A stretch of DNA of 64,000 bases from Actinomycetes bacterium (GTDB lineage: Bacteria > Actinomycetota > Actinomycetes > Actinomycetales > Microbacteriaceae): the NCBI GenBank assembly GCA_029779645.1, contig JAKPAC010000041.1, positions 62,001 to 126,000 of the forward strand, written 5' to 3'. Below the pieces are notes generated by a model that was given only the letters and a program-made list of their open reading frames with translations, was not told the origin of the DNA and made no database searches. A program made the position numbers and the translations under genes. Positions within the stretch are counted from its first letter, which is position 1, and each line of letters starts with the position of its first letter. Below, piece by piece: positions 42,943 through 51,850 of this stretch.

Positions 42943-45510
42943 GTGACTGCCCTTCCCCGCGTCGATTCCTCGCGCGCAGCACTGCCAGACATCCACCGGC
43001 TTCGCGCCGCGCTCGCCGCGCTGCTCGCCTTCGCCCTCATCGCCGCCGCCTCGATCGTGGGCGCGCTCCCCGCGCGCGCCATCGGCGGTGCGGTCGTCGC
43101 GAACGTGACCGCGGCGAGCACCGACGGCCTCGCCGTGCAGGCGTCCGCCAGCGGCCTCGACGGCGTCGCCGGCGCCTACGTGGCGCTGATCCCCCGGGGC
43201 GGCGAGGGCGCCGTGACCGGCACCTCCGGCGTCGCGGCGCAGGAGTGGGTGCGCGCGGTGGTCGACGGGCAGCTCTCCGTGACGCTGACCGCGCCCGCGG
43301 CAGCGCTCGATCGCGCGACCGACTACGAGGTGATCGTGTGGCAGCAGCACTCGGCGCCGAGCGCCGAGAACATCTACGCCCGCGGCGACCTCGTGATCGG
43401 CGACGCGCAGTGGAACGCGGTGTTCCCCCCGGTCGAGCCGGAGCCGGAGCCGGAGCCGGAGCCCGAGCTGCCCACCCCGACGGTCACCGTGTCGAAGACG
43501 ACGGGGATCGATCCCGAGGGCGAGACGGTGACGGTCACGGGCACGGGCTTCGTGGCCGCGCCTCCGGCGACGACGGGCGCGCGTCCGCCGCTCGCGGGCA
43601 AGTTCACGGGCACGTACATCGCGTTCGGATCGTTCCTTGAAGCGTGGCAGCCTTCGTCGGGTGCGCCGGCGTCGGCTCGCAAGGCGCTCGACACCAAGTG
43701 GGGCGTGCTCGCGGCCGACATGGCGATCATCGGCGGTGCGAAGGCGGGAGCGATCGAGCTCGCCGAGGATGGCTCGTTCTCGACGACGCTGACCCTGACG
43801 CGTGACGACGCGGCGGCCCTCGAGGGCGGCCGCTGGGGCGTCTACACCTACCCGGGCGGCGGCGCGAAGCACGCCCCGTTCGAGACCTACACGCCCATCG
43901 CCTTCGCCGAAGCGACGACGCCCGAGCCCACGCCCGAGCCGACCCCGCCGACCACACCGCCGACCGGCTCGCTCGATGCCGGCTCGCTGCGCTGGGGCAT
44001 CTCGGCGCCGTTTGCCGCGTACATCACCGGGCCCATCGCCCAGGGCGCGATCAGCGTCTCGCAGGGCGCGACCCGCGCGGGCGGCGTGTTCCAGTTCGGC
44101 CAGGCGGCGGGCTCGACCTTCGACCCGGCCACGGGCCTCGGCGCCGTCGCGTTCACGGGCGCCGTCCGGTACACCGGCCACGGCGGGCTGCTCGATGTCT
44201 CGCTCGCCAACCCGACCCTGCAGATCAGCGCGCCGGGCAGCGCGGCGCTCACCGTGTCGCACGGCGGCGCGCGCGTGCATGTCGCGAATGTCGCGCTCTC
44301 GGCCGGCACGACGACCCGCAGCGGCGACACCGTCACGATCGCCGGCGCCCCGACCACCCTCACCGCAAGCGGCGTGGGCATCTTCCAGAACAACTACCCG
44401 GCCGGCACTGCGCTCGAGCCGCTGACCGTCACGATCGGCGCCCCCGCCGCCGCGCCGGCCGGCGCCACCGGCACGGTCGCCTCCGCGCCCGCCCCGGCGG
44501 CTCTGCGGGCGATCCCCGCCGCGCCCCCGGCGACGACGGGCATCGAGCTCGACGACGCCACCCGGGCCGCGCTTGAGGCGGGCGAGCAGGTGACCCTGCG
44601 CGCAGCGGGCTTCGGCGCCGGTGAGCGCGACATCTTCGCCGTGGTGTACTCCACCCCGACGGTGCTCGACCGCGAGCTCGTCGCCGACGCCGACGGGGTG
44701 GTCAGCTGGACCGGCGCCCTGCCGGCGACCCTCGCGAACGGCGAGCACACCTTCACGTTCCAGGGCTCGGTGGCCCGGGGCATCCCGTTCACCCTCGAGC
44801 GCGCCGCCGCAGCGGCCATCGGCAGCTGCGCCGTCACCGAGGCGAGCCTCAGCTGGGGGTTCATGACGACCTTCCGCAACTACATCGAGGGCATCGGCGG
44901 CGGTGGCTGGGAGCTCGAGGGCGTCGAGTACCGCTACCCGCACTACGTCTGGCCGACGGGCACGGGCGCGATCGACGCGGCGAAGGGAGCCGGCCTGGTC
45001 GACTTCGGCGGCGCGATCCGCTTCACCGGCCACGACGGCGCGCTCGACACGACGCTCGCGAACACGCGCATCGAGCTCGCGGGCGAGACGGGATACCTCG
45101 TCATCGACGTCAGCGGCACGACCCAGTCGGGCAGCGCCGTCGATGCGGCGGCCGTGCGCTTCGCCACGTTCGCGGTGCCGGAGGGCGCATGGGATGCCGA
45201 GACCGGGGTGCTCACGCTCAGCGATGTGCCCACGAGCCTCACGGCCGACGGCGCCGCCGCGTTCGGGAGCTACCCCGAGGGCACCGCGCTCGACCCGCTG
45301 TCGGCGACGATCGCCGTGGACGCCGACTGCCTCGCGCCGCGCGAGGAGACCGTCGACATCGCGGTCGCCGCATCCGAGACGCCCGAGGCGGCCGCCGAGG
45401 CCGGCGCCCCGGTGTGGCCGTGGGTCGCGGGCGGCATCGCGCTGCTCGTGATCGTCGCCGGAGCCTGGGTGTTCGCCGTGCGTCGCCGCGCAGGGGCGGT
45501 GCGAGAATAG
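42943..45510 (+). CDS. htaA: HtaA-domain heme-binding surface protein
   Basis: The 855-residue protein has a signal peptide (residues 1-46, cleavage after ARA) and a C-terminal hydrophobic anchor (VWPWVAGGIALLVIVAGAWVFAV) with basic tail. Two HtaA domains run from about residue 346 to 492 (LRWGISAPFAAYITG) and 632 to 795 (LSWGFMTTFRNYIEG), each with the GxVRYTGHGG/GAIRFTGHDG motif. An Ig-like linker (VTVSKTTGIDPEGETVTVTG) and a (PE)n run precede them. HtaA captures hemoglobin heme and passes it to HmuT in Corynebacterium (established). The GTG start at 42943 follows GGAG at 42931-42934. Divergent from hmuTUV and iron-regulated by the boxes above. Confidence 0.9.
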   Translation: MTALPRVDSSRAALPDIHRLRAALAALLAFALIAAASIVGALPARAIGGAVVANVTAASTDGLAVQASASGLDGVAGAYVALIPRGGEGAVTGTSGVAAQEWVRAVVDGQLSVTLTAPAAALDRATDYEVIVWQQHSAPSAENIYARGDLVIGDAQWNAVFPPVEPEPEPEPEPELPTPTVTVSKTTGIDPEGETVTVTGTGFVAAPPATTGARPPLAGKFTGTYIAFGSFLEAWQPSSGAPASARKALDTKWGVLAADMAIIGGAKAGAIELAEDGSFSTTLTLTRDDAAALEGGRWGVYTYPGGGAKHAPFETYTPIAFAEATTPEPTPEPTPPTTPPTGSLDAGSLRWGISAPFAAYITGPIAQGAISVSQGATRAGGVFQFGQAAGSTFDPATGLGAVAFTGAVRYTGHGGLLDVSLANPTLQISAPGSAALTVSHGGARVHVANVALSAGTTTRSGDTVTIAGAPTTLTASGVGIFQNNYPAGTALEPLTVTIGAPAAAPAGATGTVASAPAPAALRAIPAAPPATTGIELDDATRAALEAGEQVTLRAAGFGAGERDIFAVVYSTPTVLDRELVADADGVVSWTGALPATLANGEHTFTFQGSVARGIPFTLERAAAAAIGSCAVTEASLSWGFMTTFRNYIEGIGGGGWELEGVEYRYPHYVWPTGTGAIDAAKGAGLVDFGGAIRFTGHDGALDTTLANTRIELAGETGYLVIDVSGTTQSGSAVDAAAVRFATFAVPEGAWDAETGVLTLSDVPTSLTADGAAAFGSYPEGTALDPLSATIAVDADCLAPREETVDIAVAASETPEAAAEAGAPVWPWVAGGIALLVIVAGAWVFAVRRRAGAVRE

Positions 45511-45514
45511 GCGC

Positions 45515-45952
45515 ATGACCTCCGAGCAGCGCCCCCCGGTGGAGCACATCGAAATCCAGCCGTCCGTCGACGTATCCATTCGCCGATCGCCGCGGTACGG
45601 ACGATTCCTCCTCCTGGGGGCGGCGCTCGGCGTCGTCGCCGCGCTGCTGGTCGCCACCTTCTCGCAGCCGGCCGAGACCGAGCTGCCCGAGCAGGCGATG
45701 ACCTACTCGTTCAGCACGGTCTTCGGCTTCTCGGTGCTCGTGTTCGGGTCGATCGGGGCGCTGCTGTTCGGTCTGCTCGCGCTGCTGCTCGACCGCACGG
45801 TCGGCCGTCGCACGCGCGCCTACACGGCAGAGCACGAGCACGTCGCCTACGACGAGCCCGAGGACGAGCCGGTGGGCGAGCCCGTGGATGCGGCGGCTGT
45901 CGCGCCGGAGCGCCCCCTCGACCCCGACGCGACCGCGCCGACGCGGGCCTAG
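45515..45952 (+). CDS. Small two-span membrane protein upstream of purM
   Basis: The 145-residue protein has two hydrophobic segments (about residues 28-49, LLLGAALGVVAALLVATFS, and 66-92, TVFGFSVLVFGSIGALLFGLLALLL) and acidic soluble ends. RSPRYGRFLLLGAALG and the terminal PRxDPDATAPTRA-like tail match an uncharacterised family usually next to purM/purF in actinobacteria. The ATG at 45515 follows the htaA stop by four bases. Function unknown; conserved context with purine genes is the only hint. Confidence 0.75.
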   Translation: MTSEQRPPVEHIEIQPSVDVSIRRSPRYGRFLLLGAALGVVAALLVATFSQPAETELPEQAMTYSFSTVFGFSVLVFGSIGALLFGLLALLLDRTVGRRTRAYTAEHEHVAYDEPEDEPVGEPVDAAAVAPERPLDPDATAPTRA

Positions 45953-45985
45953 GCGCACGTGTCCGCGCCCGCCGGCAAGCGCCGA

Positions 45986-45991
45986 TAGACT
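45986..45991 (+). promoter_or_regulatory. -10 box of purM (leaderless)
   Basis: TAGACT, six bases before the GTG at 45998; same hexamer as in the purA and purS promoters. Confidence 0.65.
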
Positions 45992-45997
45992 GCTCAC

Positions 45998-47161
45998 GTG
46001 GCTACTGTCTCCCACAATCCCTATTCCGAAGCCGGCGTCGATACCGCAGCGGGTGACCTCGCTGTCGAATTGATGAAGTCGGCGGTTCGCCGCACCCATG
46101 GCCCCGAGGTCATCGGCGGGGTCGGCGGCTTCGCCGGCATGTTCGACGCCAGCGCGCTGCTGGGCTACGAGCGTCCGCTGCTGGCCAGCAGCACGGACGG
46201 CGTGGGCACCAAGGTGGCCATCGCGCAGGCGATCGACAAGCACGACACGATCGGCCTCGACCTGGTCGGCATGGTGATCGACGACATCGTCGTCGTGGGC
46301 GCCAAGCCCCTGTTCATGACCGACTACATCGCCTGCGGCAAGGTTGTGCCCGAGCGCATCGCCGACATCGTCGCGGGCATCGCGCGCGGCTGCACCGAGA
46401 CCGGCACCGCGCTGGTCGGCGGCGAGACCGCGGAGCACCCAGGCCTGCTCGGCCCGAACGACTACGACGTCGCCGGCGCCGCAACCGGCGTGGTCGAGGC
46501 ATCCCGCATGCTCGGCGCCGATCGCGTGCAGGCGGGCGACGTCGTCCTCGCGCTCGCCTCGAGCGGCCTGCACTCCAACGGCTACTCGCTGGTGCGCCAC
46601 ATCATCGCGGGCGCCGGCATCCGCTACGGCGATCGCGCGGTCGACCTCGGCGCGCACGGCGAGAGCTGGGGCGAGGCCCTGCTCGAGCCGACCCGCCTGT
46701 ACACCTCGCCGCTGCTGCGCCTGATCGACGGGGTCGACGGCGGCGTGCACGCGCTCAGCCATGTCACCGGCGGCGGCATCGCCGCCAACCTTGCGCGCGT
46801 GCTGCCGCAGGGCACCTGGGTCGACGTGGATCGCTCGACGTGGGCCCCGCCCGCGGTGTTCCAGGTGCTCGCCGAGGTCGGCGGGCTCGAGCTCACGGCG
46901 ACCGAGGGCACCTGGAACCTCGGCATCGGCTTCCTCGCCATCGTGTCTGCCGACACCGCGGTCGCCGCCATCGCGGCGCTCGAGGCCGAGGGCATCGCGA
47001 CCTGGCAGGTCGGCACCGTGCACGATACCCCGCTGCCCACCGGCGGTGTCGCGTTCGAGCAGGGCGCGAAGGGCGTGGACGGCGGCGCGGTGCGCCTCGT
47101 CGGCGCATATGGCAACGGCGGCGCCGGCATCGGCAGCGCGTCCCAGACCAGCGGCAACTAG
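45998..47161 (+). CDS. purM: Phosphoribosylformylglycinamidine cyclo-ligase (AIR synthetase)
   Basis: The 387-residue enzyme closes the imidazole ring of AIR using ATP. Family features are YSEAGVDTAAGDLAVELMK at the start, SSTDGVGTKVAIA, DIVVVGAKPLFMTDYIACGK, LVGGETAEHPG and HVTGGGIAANLARVLP. The GTG start at 45998 is supported by the -10 box TAGACT six bases upstream (leaderless) and fits the family N-terminus. purF follows after 26 bases. A Gly/Ala-rich tail (GAYGNGGAGIGSASQTSGN) is an add-on. Confidence 0.97.
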   Translation: MATVSHNPYSEAGVDTAAGDLAVELMKSAVRRTHGPEVIGGVGGFAGMFDASALLGYERPLLASSTDGVGTKVAIAQAIDKHDTIGLDLVGMVIDDIVVVGAKPLFMTDYIACGKVVPERIADIVAGIARGCTETGTALVGGETAEHPGLLGPNDYDVAGAATGVVEASRMLGADRVQAGDVVLALASSGLHSNGYSLVRHIIAGAGIRYGDRAVDLGAHGESWGEALLEPTRLYTSPLLRLIDGVDGGVHALSHVTGGGIAANLARVLPQGTWVDVDRSTWAPPAVFQVLAEVGGLELTATEGTWNLGIGFLAIVSADTAVAAIAALEAEGIATWQVGTVHDTPLPTGGVAFEQGAKGVDGGAVRLVGAYGNGGAGIGSASQTSGN

Positions 47162-47187
47162 TCGCAGACGGAGCAGAGTAACACCAC

Positions 47188-48651
47188 ATGTGCGGAATCG
47201 TCGGAATGGTCGGGCAGGGTCCCGTCAACCAGGACATCTACGACTCACTCCTGCTTCTCCAGCACCGCGGCCAGGATTCCACCGGCATCGCGACGGCCGG
47301 CGAGGGCGGCGTCTTCCACATCGCCAAGGCGCGCGGCCAGGTGCGCGAGGCGTTCCGAACCCGTGACATGCGCTCGCTGCTGGGCAACTACGGCCTCGGC
47401 CACGTGCGCTACGCGACCTCGGGCGCGGCCGCGAACAGCGAGGAGGAGGCGCAGCCGTTCTACGTGAACGCCCCGTACGGCATCGTGCTGGTGCACAACG
47501 GCAACCTCACCAACACCCGCGAGCTCAGCCGCGAGCTGTTCCACACCGACCGCCGGCACCTGAACACCAGCTCCGACACCGAGCTGCTGCTGAACGTGCT
47601 GGCGAACGAGCTGCAGCAGTCCATCAACGGCGTCGACCTCGACCCGGGGCAGATCTTCCAAGCCGTCACCCGCGTGCACGAGCGCGTCGAGGGCTCGTAT
47701 GCCGCCGTCGCTCTCATCGCGGGCTACGGCCTCGTCGCCTTCCGCGATCCCTTCGGCATCCGCCCGCTGATCCTCGGCCGCCGCACCTGCCCGAGCGGGC
47801 GCGACGAGTGGGTCGTGGCGTCCGAGTCGCTGGTGCTCGAGAACGCCGGCTTCGAGATCGTGCGCGACATCGAGCCCGGCGAGGCCGTCTTCATCGACCT
47901 CGAAGGAACGCTGTTCACGCAGCCGTGCGCCCCGGCCGCCAGGCTGACCCCCTGCGCGTTCGAGTACGTCTACCTCGCCCGCCCCGATACCGTGATGAAC
48001 GGCATCTCGGTCTACGAGTCGCGGCTGCGGATGGGCGAGCGCCTGGCCGACACGATCGCCAAGCACGTGCCGGTCGAGACGATCGACGTCGTGATGCCGA
48101 TCCCGGATTCCTCGCGCCCGGCCGCCATGCAGGTGGCCCGCAAGCTCGGCATCGAGTACCGCGAGGGGTTCTACAAGAACCACTACGTCGGCCGCACCTT
48201 CATCATGCCCGGACAGGCCGTGCGCAAGCGGAGCGTGCGCCAGAAGCTCAACGCGATGTCGAGCGAGTTCAAGGGCAAGCACGTGCTGCTCATCGACGAC
48301 TCGATCGTGCGGGGCACCACGAGCAAGGAGATCATCCAGATGGCTCGGGATGCCGGCGCCACCTCGGTGAGCTTCGCCTCGGCCGCGCCGCCCGTGCGGT
48401 ACCCGCACGTGTACGGCATCAACATGCCCTCGCGGCAGGAGCTCGTCGCCCACGGGCGTACCATCCCCGAGATCGCCGAGGTGCTCGGCGCCGATCACCT
48501 CGTGTTCCAGGAGATCGACGACCTGAAGGCCGCCATCGTCGAGGGCACCGCGATCGACGACCTCGACCTGTGCTGCTTCGACGGACGCTACGTGACCGGC
48601 ACGGTCACCGAGGAGTACCTGCGCTGGGTCGAGGGCACGCACGTCTCGTAG
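47188..48651 (+). CDS. purF: Amidophosphoribosyltransferase (PRPP amidotransferase)
   Basis: The 487-residue enzyme makes phosphoribosylamine from PRPP and glutamine, the first committed purine step. It starts MCGIVG, so the catalytic nucleophile Cys2 is directly after the initiator Met with no propeptide. LLQHRGQDSTGIA is the N-terminal nucleophile-hydrolase signature and HVLLIDDSIVRGTTSKEI (about residues 363-380) is the PRPP motif. The gap from purM is 26 bases with GGAG 15 bases before the ATG. Its mRNA is presumably joined with purM. Confidence 0.97.
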   Translation: MCGIVGMVGQGPVNQDIYDSLLLLQHRGQDSTGIATAGEGGVFHIAKARGQVREAFRTRDMRSLLGNYGLGHVRYATSGAAANSEEEAQPFYVNAPYGIVLVHNGNLTNTRELSRELFHTDRRHLNTSSDTELLLNVLANELQQSINGVDLDPGQIFQAVTRVHERVEGSYAAVALIAGYGLVAFRDPFGIRPLILGRRTCPSGRDEWVVASESLVLENAGFEIVRDIEPGEAVFIDLEGTLFTQPCAPAARLTPCAFEYVYLARPDTVMNGISVYESRLRMGERLADTIAKHVPVETIDVVMPIPDSSRPAAMQVARKLGIEYREGFYKNHYVGRTFIMPGQAVRKRSVRQKLNAMSSEFKGKHVLLIDDSIVRGTTSKEIIQMARDAGATSVSFASAAPPVRYPHVYGINMPSRQELVAHGRTIPEIAEVLGADHLVFQEIDDLKAAIVEGTAIDDLDLCCFDGRYVTGTVTEEYLRWVEGTHVS

Positions 48652-48887
48652 CCGCGGCGTGCGCCAGTGTGCGGGTGGCGTCGGAACGCCCGGGCCGCGG
48701 CGTTGCGCGGCCGTGTGGCGGCGCATGCCCGCGTGAGGGTGCTTCTCGCGCGGCGCTGCCTCCCGCTGCGGCGCTGCCCGCCGGTGCGCTGGCACGCAAA
48801 ATCGCCACCCGGGCGATGCCCGAGCGGCGAATGCGAGTGTCGTTCAGGATGGTGCCCGCAAGGCAGGCGTCATCCACGACGGGAGGA

Positions 48888-49076
48888 CTACATGCCCTTG
48901 GCGGGCTCGCTCTCGTCTTCGTCGGCGTAGTCCGCCCACTTGTCGACGTAGAGATCGCCATCGTCCTGGGGCTGTCCGAGCTCACGCTCGAGTGCCGAAA
49001 GATTCACCTCGGGGCTGTACGACTTGAGCTCCCGAGCGATCTTCGTGTGTTTAGCCTTCTGACGGCCACGCCCCAT
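48888..49076 (-). CDS. DUF3073 family small protein
   Basis: The 62-residue highly charged protein begins MGRGRQKAKHTKIAREL and continues KSYSPEVNLSALERELG, the actinobacterial DUF3073 signature; its C-terminus is acidic (DKWADYADEDESEP). Function is unknown; it is conserved near purF in many actinobacteria. The ATG at 49076 has GAGGGGG as ribosome site, and a -10 box TATCGT lies about 15 bases upstream. It is divergent from the universal stress gene. Confidence 0.88.
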   Translation of the reverse strand: MGRGRQKAKHTKIARELKSYSPEVNLSALERELGQPQDDGDLYVDKWADYADEDESEPAKGM

Positions 49077-49234
49077 GCGAGACCCCCTCACGATAAGAGC
49101 TTCGGAACTGGCAGGCCCGAAGCATCACCAACCCGGCCAATCGCCGGTAAGAGTAACATTCAGAATAGCATGCACCCGCGCGCGGCGGCCGCTCAGACGC
49201 CAGCGCGACGGGACACAATTGAAGGAGGCGCGCC

Positions 49235-49777
49235 ATGTCAGACACCGCGAACGAGTTCGTTCCAGGGCCGGAGCTGAAGGGTGCCGTGATCATCGGACTC
49301 GTGCCGGACTCTCCGGCGCGGGTGATGAACGAGGCCGCGCTGAACGCGCGGCTGCGCGGGGTGGGCATCGTGGTCGTGCACGTCGACGTGACGCGTTTCG
49401 TGACCTTCGATGACCCGGACGGCTACGCGAGCTCGGCGCCCGCCGACGTCGACATGGTCGCGCGCGCCCGCGAGAGCGAGTTCGTGCAGGCGCTCGCGGC
49501 GTCGCAGCTGGAGGATGCCGGCGTGGATTGGAGCTTTCAGCAGCTGGTGGGCGACCCGGCCCTGGCGATCAAGGAGCTCGCCGAGAAGATCGATGCGTCG
49601 CTGATCGTCGTCGGCACGCGCGACCGCGGCATCGGCGAGTCCATCCGCGAGTTCTTCACGGGCTCGGTGGCTGCGCGCCTCGCGCACCGCCAGCGACGCC
49701 CCGTCCTGGTCGTGCCCCGCGATCACGAGGGCAAGGACGACGCCGAGCGCGCGGCGGACGACCCCAGCGCGAGCTGA
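49235..49777 (+). CDS. Universal stress protein domain protein
   Basis: The 180-residue cytoplasmic protein has the alpha/beta USP fold: N-terminal AVIIGLVPDSPARVMNEAAL, middle AIKELAEKIDASLIVVGTRDRG and the closing FFTGSVAARLAHRQRRPVLVVP. The nucleotide-binding motif GTRDRG...GSVA is present in a modified form, so ATP binding is plausible. AGGAGG eight bases before the ATG is a strong ribosome site. The C-terminus is acidic (DDAERAADDPSAS). It ends before a small hairpin shared with the convergent PadR gene. Confidence 0.85.
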   Translation: MSDTANEFVPGPELKGAVIIGLVPDSPARVMNEAALNARLRGVGIVVVHVDVTRFVTFDDPDGYASSAPADVDMVARARESEFVQALAASQLEDAGVDWSFQQLVGDPALAIKELAEKIDASLIVVGTRDRGIGESIREFFTGSVAARLAHRQRRPVLVVPRDHEGKDDAERAADDPSAS

Positions 49778-49793
49778 CGCCCGCAGACGGGCG
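49778..49793. terminator. Short hairpin between convergent USP and PadR genes
   Basis: CGCCCG-CAGA-CGGGCG starts at the base after the USP stop codon and ends seven bases before the PadR stop. No U-run; a weak bidirectional terminator at best. Confidence 0.45.
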
Positions 49794-49800
49794 AGGCAGC

Positions 49801-50415
49801 TCAGCGGATGCGCGCCTGCAGGGCGGCGGCCGCGGCGTCCAGCCCCGAGACGAACTCGTCGACGGCGGCGGGATCGAGCGCGCCGCCGCGGGCGACGTGG
49901 GTGCGCAGCTCGACACGCACGCGCGCCCGGATCTCGTTCAGCGCCGCGTCGGCCCGGTGCAGCTGGGCGCGGGCGATCGAGCGCGCGTCGGCCCGCGAGT
50001 CGCCGGCGGGGGCGCGCACGCCGGCGGCCTGCGCGTCGCGCGAAGCCGCGGCGAGGTCGGCGTGCAGGCTGCGCATCGCGTCCTTGACGCCGGCGCGCAC
50101 CTCGTCGGCGATCAGCCGAACCGAGTCGGTGATCCCGGCCTCGATCCCCGCCATGTCGTCGGCTCGCGCGAGCACCTCGGCGCGACCAGCCGCGGTGATC
50201 GCGTACACGGTCTTGCGCCCGTCGACGGTCTTGGTGACCAGGCCCTCCTCCTCGAGCTTCGCCAGGCGCGGATAGATCGTGCCGGCGCTCGGGGTGTAGG
50301 TGCCGCCCGTGCGGTCGGAGAGGGCCTGCATGATGTCGTAGCCGTGGCGCGGGCCCTCGCTCAGCAGGTTCAGGAGGTAGAGCCGCAGATCGCCGTGCGA
50401 GAAGACGGGGGTCAC
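49801..50415 (-). CDS. PadR-family transcriptional regulator
   Basis: The 204-residue protein has a PadR winged helix (residues about 8-90: LLNLLSEGPRHGYDIMQALSDRTGG, TPSAGTIYPRLAKLEEEGLV, RKTVYAITAAG), followed by a helical C-terminal region that probably forms the dimer (residues 95-204). The GTG start at 50415 overlaps the DUF4097 stop by four bases, so it is the second gene of a two-gene operon. Its likely site is the pair of palindromes at 51323-51365, implying autoregulation. The inducing signal is not readable. Confidence 0.88.
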   Translation of the reverse strand: MTPVFSHGDLRLYLLNLLSEGPRHGYDIMQALSDRTGGTYTPSAGTIYPRLAKLEEEGLVTKTVDGRKTVYAITAAGRAEVLARADDMAGIEAGITDSVRLIADEVRAGVKDAMRSLHADLAAASRDAQAAGVRAPAGDSRADARSIARAQLHRADAALNEIRARVRVELRTHVARGGALDPAAVDEFVSGLDAAAAALQARIR

Positions 50416-51293
50416 GAGCGGGCCTCGTCGGCGTCGGTGTCGCCCGCGCCGCCCGCGCCGCCCGCGCCCCCAGCGCCGCCGACCCCGGTCTCGCTGCGCA
50501 GCAGCGTCAGGTCGCCCGAGACGCTGTTCACGCGCACGTCGACGAACTGGCCGCTGAGGGTGCCGGTCGAGCCGGTGAAGTTGGTCATGCCGCTGCTGGA
50601 GTGCACCGTGCTGTCGAGCGTGATCTTGCCGCTCACGCTGCGCACGACGTAGTTCGCGGGGTAGCCCTCGTCGATGCGGATCGTCGAGTTGCCGCTGACG
50701 GTGTTGATGTCGATCTGCGAGATCGGCCCCGCGCTGTCGAACAGCACGCTGCCTGAGACCGTGTCCGCGCTCGCGCGGCGGATAGTGCCGGTCGCTGCGA
50801 TGTCGCCCGAGACGCTGTTCGCGTTGAAGGCGCCGCGCAGCCCGCGCACCTGCACGTCGCCGTTCACGGCGTTGATGTCGACGTCGCCGGTGAGGTCGTC
50901 GACGAGCAGGTCGCCCGAGACGGTGTTGAGCTTCGCGTCGGTCGCGAGGCCCGAGATGAGCGCGCTCGCCGACACGACGCCGAGGGTGAGGGCCACGGTG
51001 CGCGGGACGACGATGCTGATGTCGGCCTTGGCGCCACCGGCCCCGAACTGCCCGAACACGCTGAGGAAGTTGTCCCAGCGCAGCTGCGGGTGGTCGATCT
51101 CGAGCGCGTCGCCCGTGATCTCGATGCGAAGGTCCTTCTGGGTGACCGAGTGCACCTCGATCCGGGCGCCGGGCTCGTCGTGGGCGATCACGTCGATCTG
51201 CCCGCCGATGAGGCCGACCTTCAGCGAGCGCACGTGCTCGATGTCGATCACACGCGTCTCGCCGGGGTGGATGAGCCACTTCTCGAGGGTCAT
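50412..51293 (-). CDS. DUF4097-family repeat protein
   Basis: The 293-residue protein has an N-terminal soluble part and then a repeated beta-solenoid with the phrase NTVSGDLLVDDLTGDVDINAVNGD, in which VSGD/VSGN recurs about every 20 residues (residues about 115-270), the DUF4097 signature. It ends in a Gly/Ala-rich tail (GGAGGAGGAGGAGD). No signal peptide or membrane segment is visible, so it should be cytoplasmic. It is coupled to the PadR gene. DUF4097-PadR or -membrane protein pairs occur in many Gram-positive bacteria, but the role is unknown. Confidence 0.85.
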   Translation of the reverse strand: MTLEKWLIHPGETRVIDIEHVRSLKVGLIGGQIDVIAHDEPGARIEVHSVTQKDLRIEITGDALEIDHPQLRWDNFLSVFGQFGAGGAKADISIVVPRTVALTLGVVSASALISGLATDAKLNTVSGDLLVDDLTGDVDINAVNGDVQVRGLRGAFNANSVSGDIAATGTIRRASADTVSGSVLFDSAGPISQIDINTVSGNSTIRIDEGYPANYVVRSVSGKITLDSTVHSSSGMTNFTGSTGTLSGQFVDVRVNSVSGDLTLLRSETGVGGAGGAGGAGGAGDTDADEARS

Positions 51294-51322
51294 GCGGTGC
51301 TCCTTGGGTCTGGTTCCGAGAA

Positions 51323-51336
51323 CGCGATGTATCGCG
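51323..51336. promoter_or_regulatory. Operator A of the DUF4097-PadR operon
   Basis: CGCGATGTATCGCG has perfect six-base arms (CGCGAT/ATCGCG). It lies 30 bases upstream of the DUF4097 start, near the expected transcription start. Confidence 0.7.
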
Positions 51337-51351
51337 TCACGAAGACAATAA

Positions 51352-51365
51352 CACGATATATCGCG
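51352..51365. promoter_or_regulatory. Operator B of the DUF4097-PadR operon
   Basis: CACGATATATCGCG matches operator A at 12 of 14 positions (consensus CRCGATRTATCGCG), 29 bases further upstream. A -10 candidate TATTGT lies between the two (51344-51349, minus strand). Confidence 0.7.
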
Positions 51366-51421
51366 AGCTCAAGGGGTGGGCGGGCGAGGGGTGCCGCGAC
51401 ACAGCGAATGCACAGCGGCGC

Positions 51422-51427
51422 TAGCGT
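51422..51427 (+). promoter_or_regulatory. -10 box of crcB1 (leaderless)
   Basis: TAGCGT, six bases before the GTG at 51434. There is no room for a fluoride riboswitch. Confidence 0.6.
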
Positions 51428-51433
51428 GGTGCC

Positions 51434-51850
51434 GTGACCGCCGCTCCTGCCCTCTCCTGGCGCACCGCCGGGCTCGTCGCGCTGGGCGGCGCGGTCGGGG
51501 CGGCCGCGCGCGCGGCGCTGCTGTGGCCCGGGGTGCTCGACGATGGCCTCGCGATCCCGGCGACCGTCGCCGTGAATGTCGTCGGCGCGGCCCTGCTCGG
51601 CGTGCTCGTCGGCGTGCTCGGGGCGCGGCATCCCGCGCTTCGCTCGCTCCTCGGGACCGGCGTGCTCGGCGGCTTCACGACCTTCTCGGCGTTCGCGCTG
51701 CAGGTGGCCACGAGCGCGCCCTGGGCCGCGGCGCTGCTCGCGCTCGCCACGATGGTGCTCGGCGTGCTCGCCGCGGGGGCGGGCCTGCGCGGCGGGCGTG
51801 CGCTCGCGCATCGCCGCGGCGGCGCCGACGCGCCGGAGCTGGCCGAATGA
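51434..51850 (+). CDS. crcB: CrcB/Fluc fluoride channel subunit 1
   Basis: The 138-residue protein has four membrane segments and the Fluc motifs NVVGAALLG (pore Asn) and GGFTTFSAFALQ (the Phe/Thr fluoride track). It makes a fluoride-export channel; in Gram-positive bacteria two different CrcB proteins commonly form a heterodimer. The GTG start at 51434 follows the -10 box by six bases. Its stop overlaps the ATG of crcB2 by four bases. Confidence 0.92.
   Translation: MTAAPALSWRTAGLVALGGAVGAAARAALLWPGVLDDGLAIPATVAVNVVGAALLGVLVGVLGARHPALRSLLGTGVLGGFTTFSAFALQVATSAPWAAALLALATMVLGVLAAGAGLRGGRALAHRRGGADAPELAE

Noticed and set aside
51366..51433. crcB fluoride riboswitch
   Set aside because: crcB1 is predicted leaderless; the motif's conserved pseudoknot bases were not seen in the short gap.
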